Shown: positions 24,801 to 32,469 of the stretch, piece after piece
Layout: every line of letters begins with the position of its first letter
Numbering within the stretch: position 1 is the stretch's first letter
Assembly (NCBI GenBank): GCA_017416845.1
Contig: JAFQBA010000009.1
Span: 1-32,469, forward strand
DNA length: 32,469 nucleotides
DNA from: Clostridia bacterium
GTDB taxonomy: Bacteria; Bacillota; Clostridia; UMGS1810
Reading direction: 5' to 3'
Notes under the pieces: model-generated
What the model saw: only the letters and a program-made list of their open reading frames with translations
The model's database searches: none
Told to the model about the DNA's origin: nothing
Position numbers and translations under genes: made by a program

Positions 24801-25209
24801 AGAAGAATTTGTAAAAATGATTGTTACGGCTTTTTCGGCATCAGACGAAACTGCAACAAACCCATTTGAGGATATTAAAGAAAATGACTGGTGCAAAAAT
24901 TACGTGGCAACAGCTCATGCCAAAGGCTTTGTAAACGGAATTTCAGATACCGAATTTGGCAAAGGAGCTTCAATCAGGCGTGAAGATGCGGCTGTGATTC
25001 TTGCAAGAATCGCAGGTAAAAAGTCCTCTGCTTTGTCAAATTTCAAAGACACTTACAATATTTCGGATTATGCAAAAGATGCAGTAAATCTAATGTACGA
25101 AATGAAAGTTATAAACGGCAATGAAAACGGTGAGTTTTTGCCAAAGAATGCTCTCACAAGGGCAGAATGTGCAAAGATAATCTATTCGTTGCTTATGCAA
25201 TTGAGTTAA
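21811..25209 (+). CDS. SLH-anchored surface protein with lectin-like and Ig-like domains
   Basis: This 1132-aa exported protein starts with a signal peptide (KIKRIISALTSACILFSSFTALA). A LamG/ConA-like domain (about 27-220, with DKWYDVSIRLNYNTGYYELLI and VLIDNVDIYG) is followed by a second beta-rich region (230-405), an SbsA-type Ig-like domain (about 416-490, TDKITLEFSN), a domain ending VEAYLWDSF (about 505-590), a helical stalk (about 710-920), a Ser/Gly linker (923-937) and three SLH repeats (about 957-1132, with VTREEFVKMIV and LTRAECAKIIY). It is presumably held in the wall by the SLH repeats and presents carbohydrate-binding modules. No catalytic motif was found. ATG 21811 has AAAGGAG upstream. 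Confidence 0.85.
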   Translation: MKIKRIISALTSACILFSSFTALADKQYRISDNFESYDSLASEGVWTTKNPIITENDGNKVAAFGAGTNQTSLYLKHDGFSPEVTGVIANFSIKFEGDLKQHIIFGASSDKTPSAGVNRVLQFYAGGSRLQLCASGNYNIYYTYTTDKWYDVSIRLNYNTGYYELLIRDGDKEFTWKKTVPELKRNDAQKKSQNHYVFWIDKIANQKVLIDNVDIYGTTDERIYPVISESENFEGFESSDGTQVPEGFESEGELGTDNGFVSAGGALKFVSSQGKNLSLVKTLNSEIAPSNVSVKLKDCTNSSYSITVTDANGNAQAVNVLPGILNLGEESASFEENGTETLSVTVKSGKISVIIYNENDFATLEMPAELSGLKSFEISSTDEIATDIIIDEIKWGTSVFFERTSASVGSGKTAPGTDKITLEFSNILANGENGNFFLDGDVQIEDVLCSGKTVELILSEPLSPDYSYTLFYEGVCDIEGASLSDEIPFETDVKIASEIFDIEKTDNGYTLTAELKANVEETIDALLILTAYDNETGKILSLDFKNIEIIPALQLYTVEIEKPDCESCTVEAYLWDSFENMNTLGYSAVAEQMLLQSVYDADFIKSAEFTSDLKISISGESSENPEGKASVMIYPSGNDLSLLSSVTSPSELLKTVDYYRELNISEDGTFGCTVLFDDKEKGYRDIKVTINGVSQVYEKAVYVVKESDITDFIAEINSWNTTSDANSDFILENLPLMAKEDSVFAKDETLRSDIAKELIDVRELMYDNIFESLDDVKSAFDMATLTVMLSRTEKADEADALVEIYRKSSGFDEFCFMSRYDECKDEILDVILKTENLTTGKLIDIFGETTVLTLVKNVSNHNEITDILNEQNDFLELDLKKYNALKDKSRVNKGLMKKTGSLDEFKKAFKNLMEDEAENGGKKPSGSSGSSSSSSSGRIVGNVTFDSEPAQPNAVANYFNDLGGYEWAKESINYLAEKSIVSGVGGGKFEPSRYVTREEFVKMIVTAFSASDETATNPFEDIKENDWCKNYVATAHAKGFVNGISDTEFGKGASIRREDAAVILARIAGKKSSALSNFKDTYNISDYAKDAVNLMYEMKVINGNENGEFLPKNALTRAECAKIIYSLLMQLS

Positions 25210-25229
25210 GGTGAAAGGAGTGATACAAA

Positions 25230-27860
25230 ATGAAAAAAATATTTTATGTACTTCTTTGCCTCACACTTGTTTTTAGTATGGTGCCTTCAGAAATGATCGG
25301 TGCATATTCGTCCCAAAGCGATAATCAGACATCAGCAATTGAAATTCTTGATGCTCTCGAAATTCTTCCCGATGATTTTAACATCAATGCAAAAATATCA
25401 AGAGGGAGCTTTGTTGAACTTCTCGTTTTTGCAATGGGACTTGACGGAATCAATTATCAAAAGCAGTTACCATTTAACGATGTTTCCGAAACAGACAAAA
25501 TCTACAGTGCTGTTTGCACAGCCTATGACCTTGGAATAATAAACGGAAACGGTTCGGGATTTATGCCAAAGGCGACATTAAATTACAATCAGGCAATTAA
25601 AATGGTTGTTTCTGCTCTTGGCTATGGTGATGTTGCCATGGCAAAAGGCGGTTATCCTGTTGGATACAATGCTATAGCAAACAGTATGCATCTTTCTGAC
25701 GGGCTGAATGTCAGCGGTGACGACGCTCTGAAGGGCTCTGATGCTGTTGTTATGGTGTATAATGCTTTAAACTCGCCTGTTTTGCAGGTTGCATCCATAG
25801 GCGGCAATTCCGTTTCATATTCAGATTCTGACGGGAAAACATTTCTTAATGTATATCACGGCATAGAGCGAATAGAGGGCAGACTTTCTGCATCCTCAGG
25901 CAATGTTTTGTCGGGCGACTATGAACTTGATAAAAATCAGATAATCATAGACGGTATTACCTACAAAACTGCAGATATAAACTGTGACAGTCTTGTCGGA
26001 TTCAGTGTATATGCATATTATAAAAACTCCGAAGCTACGGTGGTTGCAATTGAAAAAAATCCATCTTCCAATAATGTTATCACAGTGACAGCAGATGATT
26101 TTATAAGTTTTAAAGACGGTTGGCTATACTATGAAGATTCCGAAAAGGAAAAGAAAATAAAGGTTGAGCCGACATCAGATATTTCATATAACGGAAGACC
26201 TGCAAAATCTGCAAATTATGAGCTTTTTGACCTCGACGACGGCGAAATAACTTTTATTGATTCCGACTCTGACAGAGAATATGAATCAATAATTATTACC
26301 GATTTTACAAACTATGTTGTGTCGGCGGTTGACCCGTCCAAAAAGATAATTTCCGATTTATACACTCCCGGAAAGGTTTTGGAAATAGGGGACACCGATG
26401 AAATCTTTATTGATGATTTCGGCAACACAATGTATTACGAAGAACTAAAAAAATATGATGTAATCAGTGTATGGCAAAGCACCGACGGCAAAAACATCAA
26501 AATGAGGTATTCCAACAAAGAAATAAAGGGTGCTATTTCCGAAAAAGGAAACGGCTATTTTGTCATAGACGGTGACAAAATAAAGATTTCAAAAAGCTTT
26601 GAAACAATTGCCGAAACCGTAAAGCTTGGCTCAAAAGGCATCTTTTGTCTTGATGCATCGGGCAAGATTGCCGCATTCAAAGAAAGCGACGACACCGACG
26701 ACTTAGCATATCTCATTCAGGCAGGAGTAGGGGGAAGCAGTTTAAATCAGAGCTTTATGATAAGAATTTTCACTCATAACGGAGATATATTGGTTTTAAA
26801 CTGCGATGTTGAAAAGCTTAAAATTGACGGCGAATCAAAAACTCCAGCCGAGGCAAAAGAATATCTTTCAAAAAGTCAGATTATCCGCTACCGCACCAAC
26901 GCAAAGGGGGATGTTGTTATGATAGACACCCCAAAGCAGGGAAGCGGCGATGACGATAAAATCACAATGCTGCACTCGGCATACGACTCCGATTATAAGA
27001 GTGTTGACTCCAAACGACTTCGCTACAGCAAGGGCGGAAATCTCTATTCGGGAAAAGTAGCCGTTGATGCATCAACTCCCATTTTCAACGTTCCTCATCC
27101 CGATACTGTTGAAAATGATAATAACTACTATATTACATATTCAAACACCACCTACACCTCGGCAACGTATGTAAGCTTCGAAGCCTACACAAGCAAAGAA
27201 AATTCCTTTTTTGCCGATGCTCTTGTAATATACAATCTCAGCGGCGGAGGTGCTTCAATTCCTTCAAAAACTCCTATAACCGTTGTGGATGAAATAACCG
27301 AGGTTATAGATTCAAACAATGAATATGTATACAAGCTTTCGTGCTATTATGACGGTGGAAATAAGCGTGAATACATTTTCGAAGACGAAGAAATGCTTAG
27401 AGCAATTAAAGATGTCGACGGAAATCCCCACACACTCAAAAAAGGTGACATTGTAAGACTTAATGTAAATTCCAATTCGGGAGTTATAAAAAGAGTTGAC
27501 CTTGTGTATGACAGAGAAGATGATATGCTCGCAAAGGGAGCTGTCATCGGCACAGATGAATATTTTGTTTCCGAGCGTTTTGTGAAAGGCTTTGTATATG
27601 AGAAAGAAAACGGCTACATAAGTCTCACTCAGGAGGATGTTTCAAACATCAACGTCGAGCTTACATTAGACCAAAAGGAAATATACCGCGTGTATTCCTC
27701 AAAGATTCTGGTGTATGACTCCGAAAACAGAGGAGGCGCTCTCCTGGCGGGTTCTCTTTCGGACATACTTGATTTTAAAGGCTTTGGAACAAATTGTTCA
27801 AAAGCTGTGATATTTAATGTTGACGGCGGTGACAACTGCATCGTCGTTATATATAAATAA
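25230..27860 (+). CDS. SLH-domain surface protein of unknown function
   Basis: This 876-aa protein has a signal peptide (KKIFYVLLCLTLVFSMVPSEMIGA) and two to three N-terminal SLH repeats (about 32-185, with LPFNDVSETDKIYSAVCTAYD, GIINGNGSGFMPKATLNYNQ and GYGDVAMAKGGYPVGY). The remaining ~690 residues are beta-rich, with repeated strand-turn patterns such as GYFVIDGDKIKIS and DLAYLIQAGVGG, and no enzyme motif I recognise. SLH repeats are N-terminal here and C-terminal in the preceding gene. It may be a cell-wall scaffold or S-layer-like subunit. GAAAGGAG precedes the start, and the gap to the upstream gene is 20 nt. Confidence 0.8.
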   Translation: MKKIFYVLLCLTLVFSMVPSEMIGAYSSQSDNQTSAIEILDALEILPDDFNINAKISRGSFVELLVFAMGLDGINYQKQLPFNDVSETDKIYSAVCTAYDLGIINGNGSGFMPKATLNYNQAIKMVVSALGYGDVAMAKGGYPVGYNAIANSMHLSDGLNVSGDDALKGSDAVVMVYNALNSPVLQVASIGGNSVSYSDSDGKTFLNVYHGIERIEGRLSASSGNVLSGDYELDKNQIIIDGITYKTADINCDSLVGFSVYAYYKNSEATVVAIEKNPSSNNVITVTADDFISFKDGWLYYEDSEKEKKIKVEPTSDISYNGRPAKSANYELFDLDDGEITFIDSDSDREYESIIITDFTNYVVSAVDPSKKIISDLYTPGKVLEIGDTDEIFIDDFGNTMYYEELKKYDVISVWQSTDGKNIKMRYSNKEIKGAISEKGNGYFVIDGDKIKISKSFETIAETVKLGSKGIFCLDASGKIAAFKESDDTDDLAYLIQAGVGGSSLNQSFMIRIFTHNGDILVLNCDVEKLKIDGESKTPAEAKEYLSKSQIIRYRTNAKGDVVMIDTPKQGSGDDDKITMLHSAYDSDYKSVDSKRLRYSKGGNLYSGKVAVDASTPIFNVPHPDTVENDNNYYITYSNTTYTSATYVSFEAYTSKENSFFADALVIYNLSGGGASIPSKTPITVVDEITEVIDSNNEYVYKLSCYYDGGNKREYIFEDEEMLRAIKDVDGNPHTLKKGDIVRLNVNSNSGVIKRVDLVYDREDDMLAKGAVIGTDEYFVSERFVKGFVYEKENGYISLTQEDVSNINVELTLDQKEIYRVYSSKILVYDSENRGGALLAGSLSDILDFKGFGTNCSKAVIFNVDGGDNCIVVIYK

Positions 27861-27878
27861 TTTTCAGGAGGTTTTAAA

Positions 27879-30365
27879 ATGATTAAAAAAGTTGTAAGTA
27901 TGGTTGTTGCTGTTTCTATGATTATCATGGCAATGACCGGGATCTCTTCAATGGCAAGGGAATCCGAAATTTCAAAGCTTGACCTTTCAGCTTATAATGC
28001 GGGCGATGCATACAAGGCTACGGGAAGCAATGCCCTTGTTGTGGAAGAAGACTCTGCCAAAGCGGCTCTCATCGGCAAAAAGGGTGAAGCCTACACCATT
28101 GGCGAAACCGAAACCACTCTCGGTGACACCCTTGCCGCAAAAAATGCCGACGGACTTTTGCCCACCGGCACAAAAGGTGTTGTGATTAACACCACATTCA
28201 AACTCACATCCACATCACCTCAGATTCTGCTCACTCCCTCTACTGTATACCCCCGCTACATCGATATCGTGGGCGGTGTGATTAAATATTCACCCTCAAG
28301 CGGTGCCGCATACACAAGCTCAATTAATGTGAGTGCAGGTGTGTGGTATGATCTGCAGTTTATGCTTAACTATGAAACCGGCTATCTTAAAATTGCCGTA
28401 AAAAATCTTGAAACTGATAAAACAACAACTCACACAGCAACCGTTGCAGGATTTGTTCTGACAGATGAACAGATTGCCGCAATTTCAACAATCAAATGGT
28501 GGCACACAGGCAACAAATCGGGTAATATGATTATTTCCAAATATGATGTGTTTGCAGAAGATGACACCGAAGCAATAGCTCCTTCAAAAATTGTTGTCCG
28601 TGACAATTTTGATGGTGCAACATCAACCGTTTCATCACCCTGGACAAGCACAACAACCGAGGTTATTTCAACCGACAGAGGACAAAGTGCTGTCATCGGT
28701 AACGGTCACAAGCAATATCTCTACATCAGAAATGCCGCTGGTTCTCCCATTCTTCCTGCAAGTGCCAAGGGAATGGTAAGTGAATTTTCCGTAAAATTTA
28801 CAGGAACCGAAAAACATGGTTTTATATATGCTTTAAATGACAGCAGTAACAACTACTGGTCCACAAACCTTAACCTCATTAAGTTTTCATCGGGCGGTAA
28901 GATTCAGGTTAACGGAAACAAAGCCGAATGGGGAACATGGGTAAAAGATAAATGGTATGACATAAAAATCGAGTATAATTTTACTGCCAAGACCATCAGA
29001 TATACAATCTATGACGGTACAACCGAAAAGAGTGCCGTATACACCAATGAATACACAAACTATGACGATCTTTCCGGTAAGGTTCAGCTTCAATTTGTAT
29101 CTGAAAGCCAGACAGCAGATCAGAACATCCTCATTGACGATGTAAACATCTACTGGATTGATGAACTTACAGCAAGCGGTATAACTTCAGGAAAAGATAC
29201 TGTGTCTGTAAACAACAATTTCGAAAAATTTGCAGAAGGTACAGAAGCTATCGAAACAGATATGACCTGCGGAGCTCCCACAAGCTTTATTAAATCCGGA
29301 AGTAAACCTGATGCTGCACAGTATTCAATTGAATCGGTGGTAAATTCCGGCAGAGGAAAGAGCTTCAAGGTAGCTGCCGATCTTGAACCGGGCCAAGATA
29401 CTGCTTTTTATAAAGACTTTTCCGCAATTCAAAACGGTGTTGTTTCCTTCGACATTATGTTTGAAAGCACCGACGGTCTTACTATCGTGAATGCCCAGGC
29501 ATCTGACAAATCCAACGGTAACATGAGCAAGACAATGGTATTCCGTTTTGATAACTGGGGCAACATCAAAGATGCAAACAACAAAAATGTTCTCGGTTTG
29601 TATGAAGCTAAAAAATGGTATAAGGTTGTTCTCACAGCAGGTATATATGACGGAATAAGCGGTATCAAATATCAGATATATTCCGATTCCGCTCTTGTAG
29701 CCGAAAGTATTACACCTACCGGTACATCATCCGTTGTCCGCGATTCCGTAAGATATGCTCAAATCAGTATGCACGACTATGATAACACTCTTTATGTTGA
29801 TAACTACAAAGCATATGCACCGTCAGATGTAGCATACGGAATCAGCCCTGTTTCTGAAATGATGAAAAAAAGAAGCGAGCTTACAAGTGAAAATAAAATT
29901 CAGCTTGCATTCAACAAAGCGGTTGATCTTTCAAAATCATCATTCAAAGTTAACGGTGAAGAAGTAAGCGCAAAAGGTAACGAAATTATCACATTAAACA
30001 AAGAAATCGTTTCCGGTGAAACCTATGATATTGAATACAAGGTATACGACCTTGACGGATTCAGAATATTTGGCTACGTTCCCGGAATAAAAGGTGTTGA
30101 TATTTACAACATTTCCGATTTCACACCTGCAACACTTGAAAATCCCGGTGCATCCGTTAAAGTGAGCATCGGAAAAGGTGCATCTCCTAAAACAATCAGC
30201 CTTATAGTTGCTTCCTACAACGAAAACGAACTTGTTTCCGTAAGAATGGATTCAAAAACAGTTGGCACTGAAGAGGCGGAATTTGTAGCCGCTGTCAGTG
30301 CAGACGGAGCAGACACCGTTAAAACATTCCTTTGGAACGACTCAAATCTTACACCTTTGAATTAA
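27879..30365 (+). CDS. Secreted protein with three lectin-like (LamG/ConA-type) domains
   Basis: This 828-aa protein has a signal peptide (IKKVVSMVVAVSMIIMAMTGISSMA). Three related beta-sandwich domains follow, at about 50-230, 236-430 and 443-650. Each ends with an aromatic-Tyr-rich strand pair (AGVWYDLQFMLNYETGYLKI; DKWYDIKIEYNF; AKKWYKVVLTAGIYDG) and a closing strand (IISKYDVFAED; ILIDDVNIYW; LYVDNYKAYAP). An SbsA/Big_5-like segment (about 659-735, KIQLAFNKAVDLSKSSF) and a C-terminal domain ending VKTFLWNDSNLTPL complete it. No SLH, LPXTG or other anchor is visible, so it may be released or bound by its partners. CAGGAGG precedes the start. Probably a polysaccharide-binding accessory protein (inference). 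Confidence 0.78.
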   Translation: MIKKVVSMVVAVSMIIMAMTGISSMARESEISKLDLSAYNAGDAYKATGSNALVVEEDSAKAALIGKKGEAYTIGETETTLGDTLAAKNADGLLPTGTKGVVINTTFKLTSTSPQILLTPSTVYPRYIDIVGGVIKYSPSSGAAYTSSINVSAGVWYDLQFMLNYETGYLKIAVKNLETDKTTTHTATVAGFVLTDEQIAAISTIKWWHTGNKSGNMIISKYDVFAEDDTEAIAPSKIVVRDNFDGATSTVSSPWTSTTTEVISTDRGQSAVIGNGHKQYLYIRNAAGSPILPASAKGMVSEFSVKFTGTEKHGFIYALNDSSNNYWSTNLNLIKFSSGGKIQVNGNKAEWGTWVKDKWYDIKIEYNFTAKTIRYTIYDGTTEKSAVYTNEYTNYDDLSGKVQLQFVSESQTADQNILIDDVNIYWIDELTASGITSGKDTVSVNNNFEKFAEGTEAIETDMTCGAPTSFIKSGSKPDAAQYSIESVVNSGRGKSFKVAADLEPGQDTAFYKDFSAIQNGVVSFDIMFESTDGLTIVNAQASDKSNGNMSKTMVFRFDNWGNIKDANNKNVLGLYEAKKWYKVVLTAGIYDGISGIKYQIYSDSALVAESITPTGTSSVVRDSVRYAQISMHDYDNTLYVDNYKAYAPSDVAYGISPVSEMMKKRSELTSENKIQLAFNKAVDLSKSSFKVNGEEVSAKGNEIITLNKEIVSGETYDIEYKVYDLDGFRIFGYVPGIKGVDIYNISDFTPATLENPGASVKVSIGKGASPKTISLIVASYNENELVSVRMDSKTVGTEEAEFVAAVSADGADTVKTFLWNDSNLTPLN

Positions 30366-30375
30366 GTTTACATCG

Positions 30376-30392
30376 CACAATTAAATATTGTG
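30376..30392 (+). repeat. Short inverted repeat before the GH20 gene
   Basis: CACAAT (30376-30381) and ATTGTG (30387-30392) form a 6-bp stem with a 5-nt loop directly upstream of the ribosome-binding site, in the longest intergenic gap of the operon (43 nt). Weak stem; it could be an RNA processing site or chance. Confidence 0.3.
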
Positions 30393-30408
30393 ACCTGGAG
30401 TTTTTACA

Positions 30409-32304
30409 ATGAATATTGAATTTTTAAATAGCGAAAAATTCCTGCAGGGTATTACAGCCCTGCAGGAGGATATGAATTTTAAAGTTTCGGATAATGCTGA
30501 CTTTTCGGTGACATATGAAGAATCGGATTCCGACATTCTTTCGGTGGCGATAGAGGGCAAAACTGCCAAAATATCCTGCACCGAAAAGGTTAGATTTTTC
30601 AGGGGTCTTGCATATGCACTAAAAGCATTTTCCGAAAAAAACGAAAATTTTTCGGTGTTGGAGACGCCAAATTTCACTACCCACGGACCAATGTTTGACA
30701 CCTCACGCAACTCGGTGCTGAATGTTGCAACCGTAAAAAAACTGCTTTGCAAAACCGCTCTCATGGGTCTTAACATGTTTATGCTCTACACCGAAGACAC
30801 CTATGAGGTTAAGGAATATCCCTATTTCGGTCATATGAGAGGAAAATATACCGTCGAAGAAATTAAAGAAATTGACACCTTTGCAAGTAGCCTTGGCATT
30901 GAGCTGATTCCATGCATCCAGTGTCTTTCGCATTTGGGAACAGGACTTCAATGGGGATTTACCTCGGAGATTAAAGACGTTTATGACACACTTTTGATTG
31001 GAGAAGAAAAAACCTATGAATTCATCGACACGCTCCTTAAAAATGTGTCGGAAATGTTTACAAGCAAAAGAATTCATGTTGGTCTTGATGAAGCGTTTTT
31101 TGTAGGATGCGGTGAATATATCGAGAAAAACGGAAAAAGTGAACAAAAAATAAAACTTATTTCATATCACATCAACCGTGTTTATGAAATTTGCAAAAAA
31201 TACGGTTTTGAGCCTATGATGTGGAGTGATATGCTTCTTGGCGGTGGTGACATTGAAAACGCAGGTGAAGACGGCGTAACCGAAGAAACCGTAAAAGGAG
31301 TTCCCGACGGTATGCAGCAGGTAAGCTGGGCATATACCCTTGTTGACATCGAAAGATACCGGGATTTCATTGCAAAACAAAAGGATTTCCCAAATCTTGC
31401 CTTTTGCGGTGCTGTGTTTACATACCTGAGCTATTTTCCGTCATACAAACAGACCAAGGAAAACCTCACAGGAAGCCAGGCGGCAATTGAGGCGGGTATA
31501 AAGGATGTTATCATCAGTGTTTGGAATAACGAAGCAGCTTGTCCGCTGGTTACTGCTCTCTACGGTATGCAGCTCTATGCAGAAATTGACTACACCGGAA
31601 AAATGCCCGGCAAAAATGCTGATGATTTGTTTGAGTTCATCTGCCGAGTGTCGGTAAATGACATTTGTTCTCTTGAAAAAGCAGACGACCCGGCACAGGT
31701 TGATGCAATATCAAACGCAAGTCGTTTTATGATGTTTAACGACCCTCTCGTTGGCCTTATAGACAAGCACATAGACGGCGTGGATACAAGAAAATATTAC
31801 GGTGATCTTCTTAAAACATCCAAGGCACAAAGAAAAGAATGTGACGAATGGTTTGCACCCGTATTTGAATATTTTGATGCAATTGTTTATGCCCTTGAGT
31901 TAAAGGCAGATTTTGGTGTAAGACTAAAAAAAGCGTATGACAGCAAAAATTCAGATGCTCTTCACGTTTTGTATGATGAAAGCTTTGAGCTTGAAAAGAG
32001 AATAACCAATCTTCGTGATGTTCATCGCAGACTATGGATGTATTATAACAAAGCATCAGGCTTTGAAGTGTATGATATGTACTACGGTGCAATCATCTCG
32101 AGATGTTCTTCCGTAAGGTATCACCTTGAAAATTGGTTTAACGACAGTAGCTACATAATTGAAGAACTTGCCGAGGACAGATTGTATCTTTGGTCTGTTA
32201 ACAATCTGAAGCATCCGCTTGCGTGTAACTCTTTCTACCGTTTCGGAAGATATTATACGGCAAATGTATTTGCAATAAGATACAGAGCGCATCTTTTTGG
32301 TTGA
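30409..32304 (+). CDS. Cytoplasmic GH20-family beta-hexosaminidase
   Basis: This 631-aa protein has a GH20-like layout: an alpha/beta N-terminal domain (about 1-85), then a TIM barrel with THGPMFDTSRNSVL, MGLNMFMLYTEDTYE, IELIPCIQCLSHLG and the catalytic Asp-Glu pair in HVGLDEAF (about residues 222-229), followed by MMWSDMLLGGG and a helical C-terminal region. GH20 enzymes release terminal N-acetylglucosamine or N-acetylgalactosamine using the substrate's acetamido group, with the Asp positioning it. There is no signal peptide, so imported oligosaccharides are the likely substrate. The start has CTGGAG 8 nt upstream. Together with the lyases and the NagA-like gene it points to a hexosamine-containing polymer. 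Confidence 0.85.
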   Translation: MNIEFLNSEKFLQGITALQEDMNFKVSDNADFSVTYEESDSDILSVAIEGKTAKISCTEKVRFFRGLAYALKAFSEKNENFSVLETPNFTTHGPMFDTSRNSVLNVATVKKLLCKTALMGLNMFMLYTEDTYEVKEYPYFGHMRGKYTVEEIKEIDTFASSLGIELIPCIQCLSHLGTGLQWGFTSEIKDVYDTLLIGEEKTYEFIDTLLKNVSEMFTSKRIHVGLDEAFFVGCGEYIEKNGKSEQKIKLISYHINRVYEICKKYGFEPMMWSDMLLGGGDIENAGEDGVTEETVKGVPDGMQQVSWAYTLVDIERYRDFIAKQKDFPNLAFCGAVFTYLSYFPSYKQTKENLTGSQAAIEAGIKDVIISVWNNEAACPLVTALYGMQLYAEIDYTGKMPGKNADDLFEFICRVSVNDICSLEKADDPAQVDAISNASRFMMFNDPLVGLIDKHIDGVDTRKYYGDLLKTSKAQRKECDEWFAPVFEYFDAIVYALELKADFGVRLKKAYDSKNSDALHVLYDESFELEKRITNLRDVHRRLWMYYNKASGFEVYDMYYGAIISRCSSVRYHLENWFNDSSYIIEELAEDRLYLWSVNNLKHPLACNSFYRFGRYYTANVFAIRYRAHLFG

Positions 32305-32469
32305 TATTTTTCTTAAATGTAAATTGGGGTTTATCGGTGACGTAAAAAAAGTCCAGACCGCAAAAAGGCAATAAAATAATTTTAAAAATAGTGATAATAT
32401 ACATCATAATTTGAAATGATTTCAAATAGGTTGAAAAATATCCCTGCAAGATATTTTTCTCCCATTATA
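32305..32469 (+). other. Intergenic region with palindrome and terminator-like hairpin
   Basis: No gene is seen. ATTTGAAAT/ATTTCAAAT (32409-32417 with 32419-32427, one central base) is a perfect 9-bp inverted repeat that could be an operator for a gene beyond the window. GAAAAATATC/GATATTTTTC (32433-32442 with 32450-32459, loop CCTGCAA) is a 10-bp hairpin followed by a few T residues, a possible weak operon terminator. Confidence 0.4.

Overview
The window looks like chromosomal DNA of a low-GC, Gram-positive-type anaerobe, most likely of class Clostridia. The support is: A+T-rich DNA; strong Shine-Dalgarno sites (GGAGG or AAAGGAG) before nearly every gene; several near-consensus sigma-A promoters; secreted proteins with S-layer homology (SLH) repeats; a meso-diaminopimelate dehydrogenase gene; and a palindromic intergenic element of a kind I recall from gut Clostridia. 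The family-level assignment is inference. No rRNA, tRNA, CRISPR array, transposase or phage gene was seen.

Layout. 1-336 holds two almost identical tandem copies (period 190) of a compact, probably pseudoknotted RNA, each ending in an intrinsic terminator. 452-1930 is a class C beta-lactamase-like serine hydrolase behind its own consensus promoter. 2005-3713 (minus) is a translationally coupled pair, a Gfo/Idh/MocA oxidoreductase and an HpcH/HpaI-type aldolase. Divergent from it, 3902-5951 encodes an AraC-type regulator coupled to a NagA-like deacetylase. 6161-9704 (minus) holds a large cytoplasmic TIM-barrel-like hydrolase and a DMT-family transporter, divergent from a second AraC-type regulator (9801-10568). 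10692-14797 is more general: Ddh, a MESH1-like HD hydrolase, a palindromic element, a DUF2974-like alpha/beta hydrolase and an MBL-fold hydrolase. 14958-16097 (minus) is a regulator with a LacI-type sensor but a C-terminal HTH. It is divergent from a six-gene, 16-kb operon (16310-32304): secreted heparinase II/III-type lyase, cytoplasmic heparinase II/III-type protein, SLH-anchored lectin-like protein, SLH protein, secreted lectin-like protein, and a cytoplasmic GH20.

How the genes may work together (inference). The window reads as the Gram-positive counterpart of a polysaccharide utilisation locus. A secreted multidomain lyase and three surface or secreted binding proteins would capture and cut a uronate- and hexosamine-containing polymer. 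Cytoplasmic lyase, GH20 and perhaps the 878-aa hydrolase would finish the oligosaccharides. NagA-like, MocA-like and HpcH-like enzymes would feed the sugars or keto-acids into metabolism. Each module has its own divergent or coupled regulator. No ABC or PTS importer is present, so uptake must be encoded elsewhere or use the single DMT carrier.

The least explained items are the tandem structured RNA with a possible terminator/antiterminator switch, the regulator with reversed domain order, the HD hydrolase with an unrecognised C-terminal half, and the 878-aa hydrolase.
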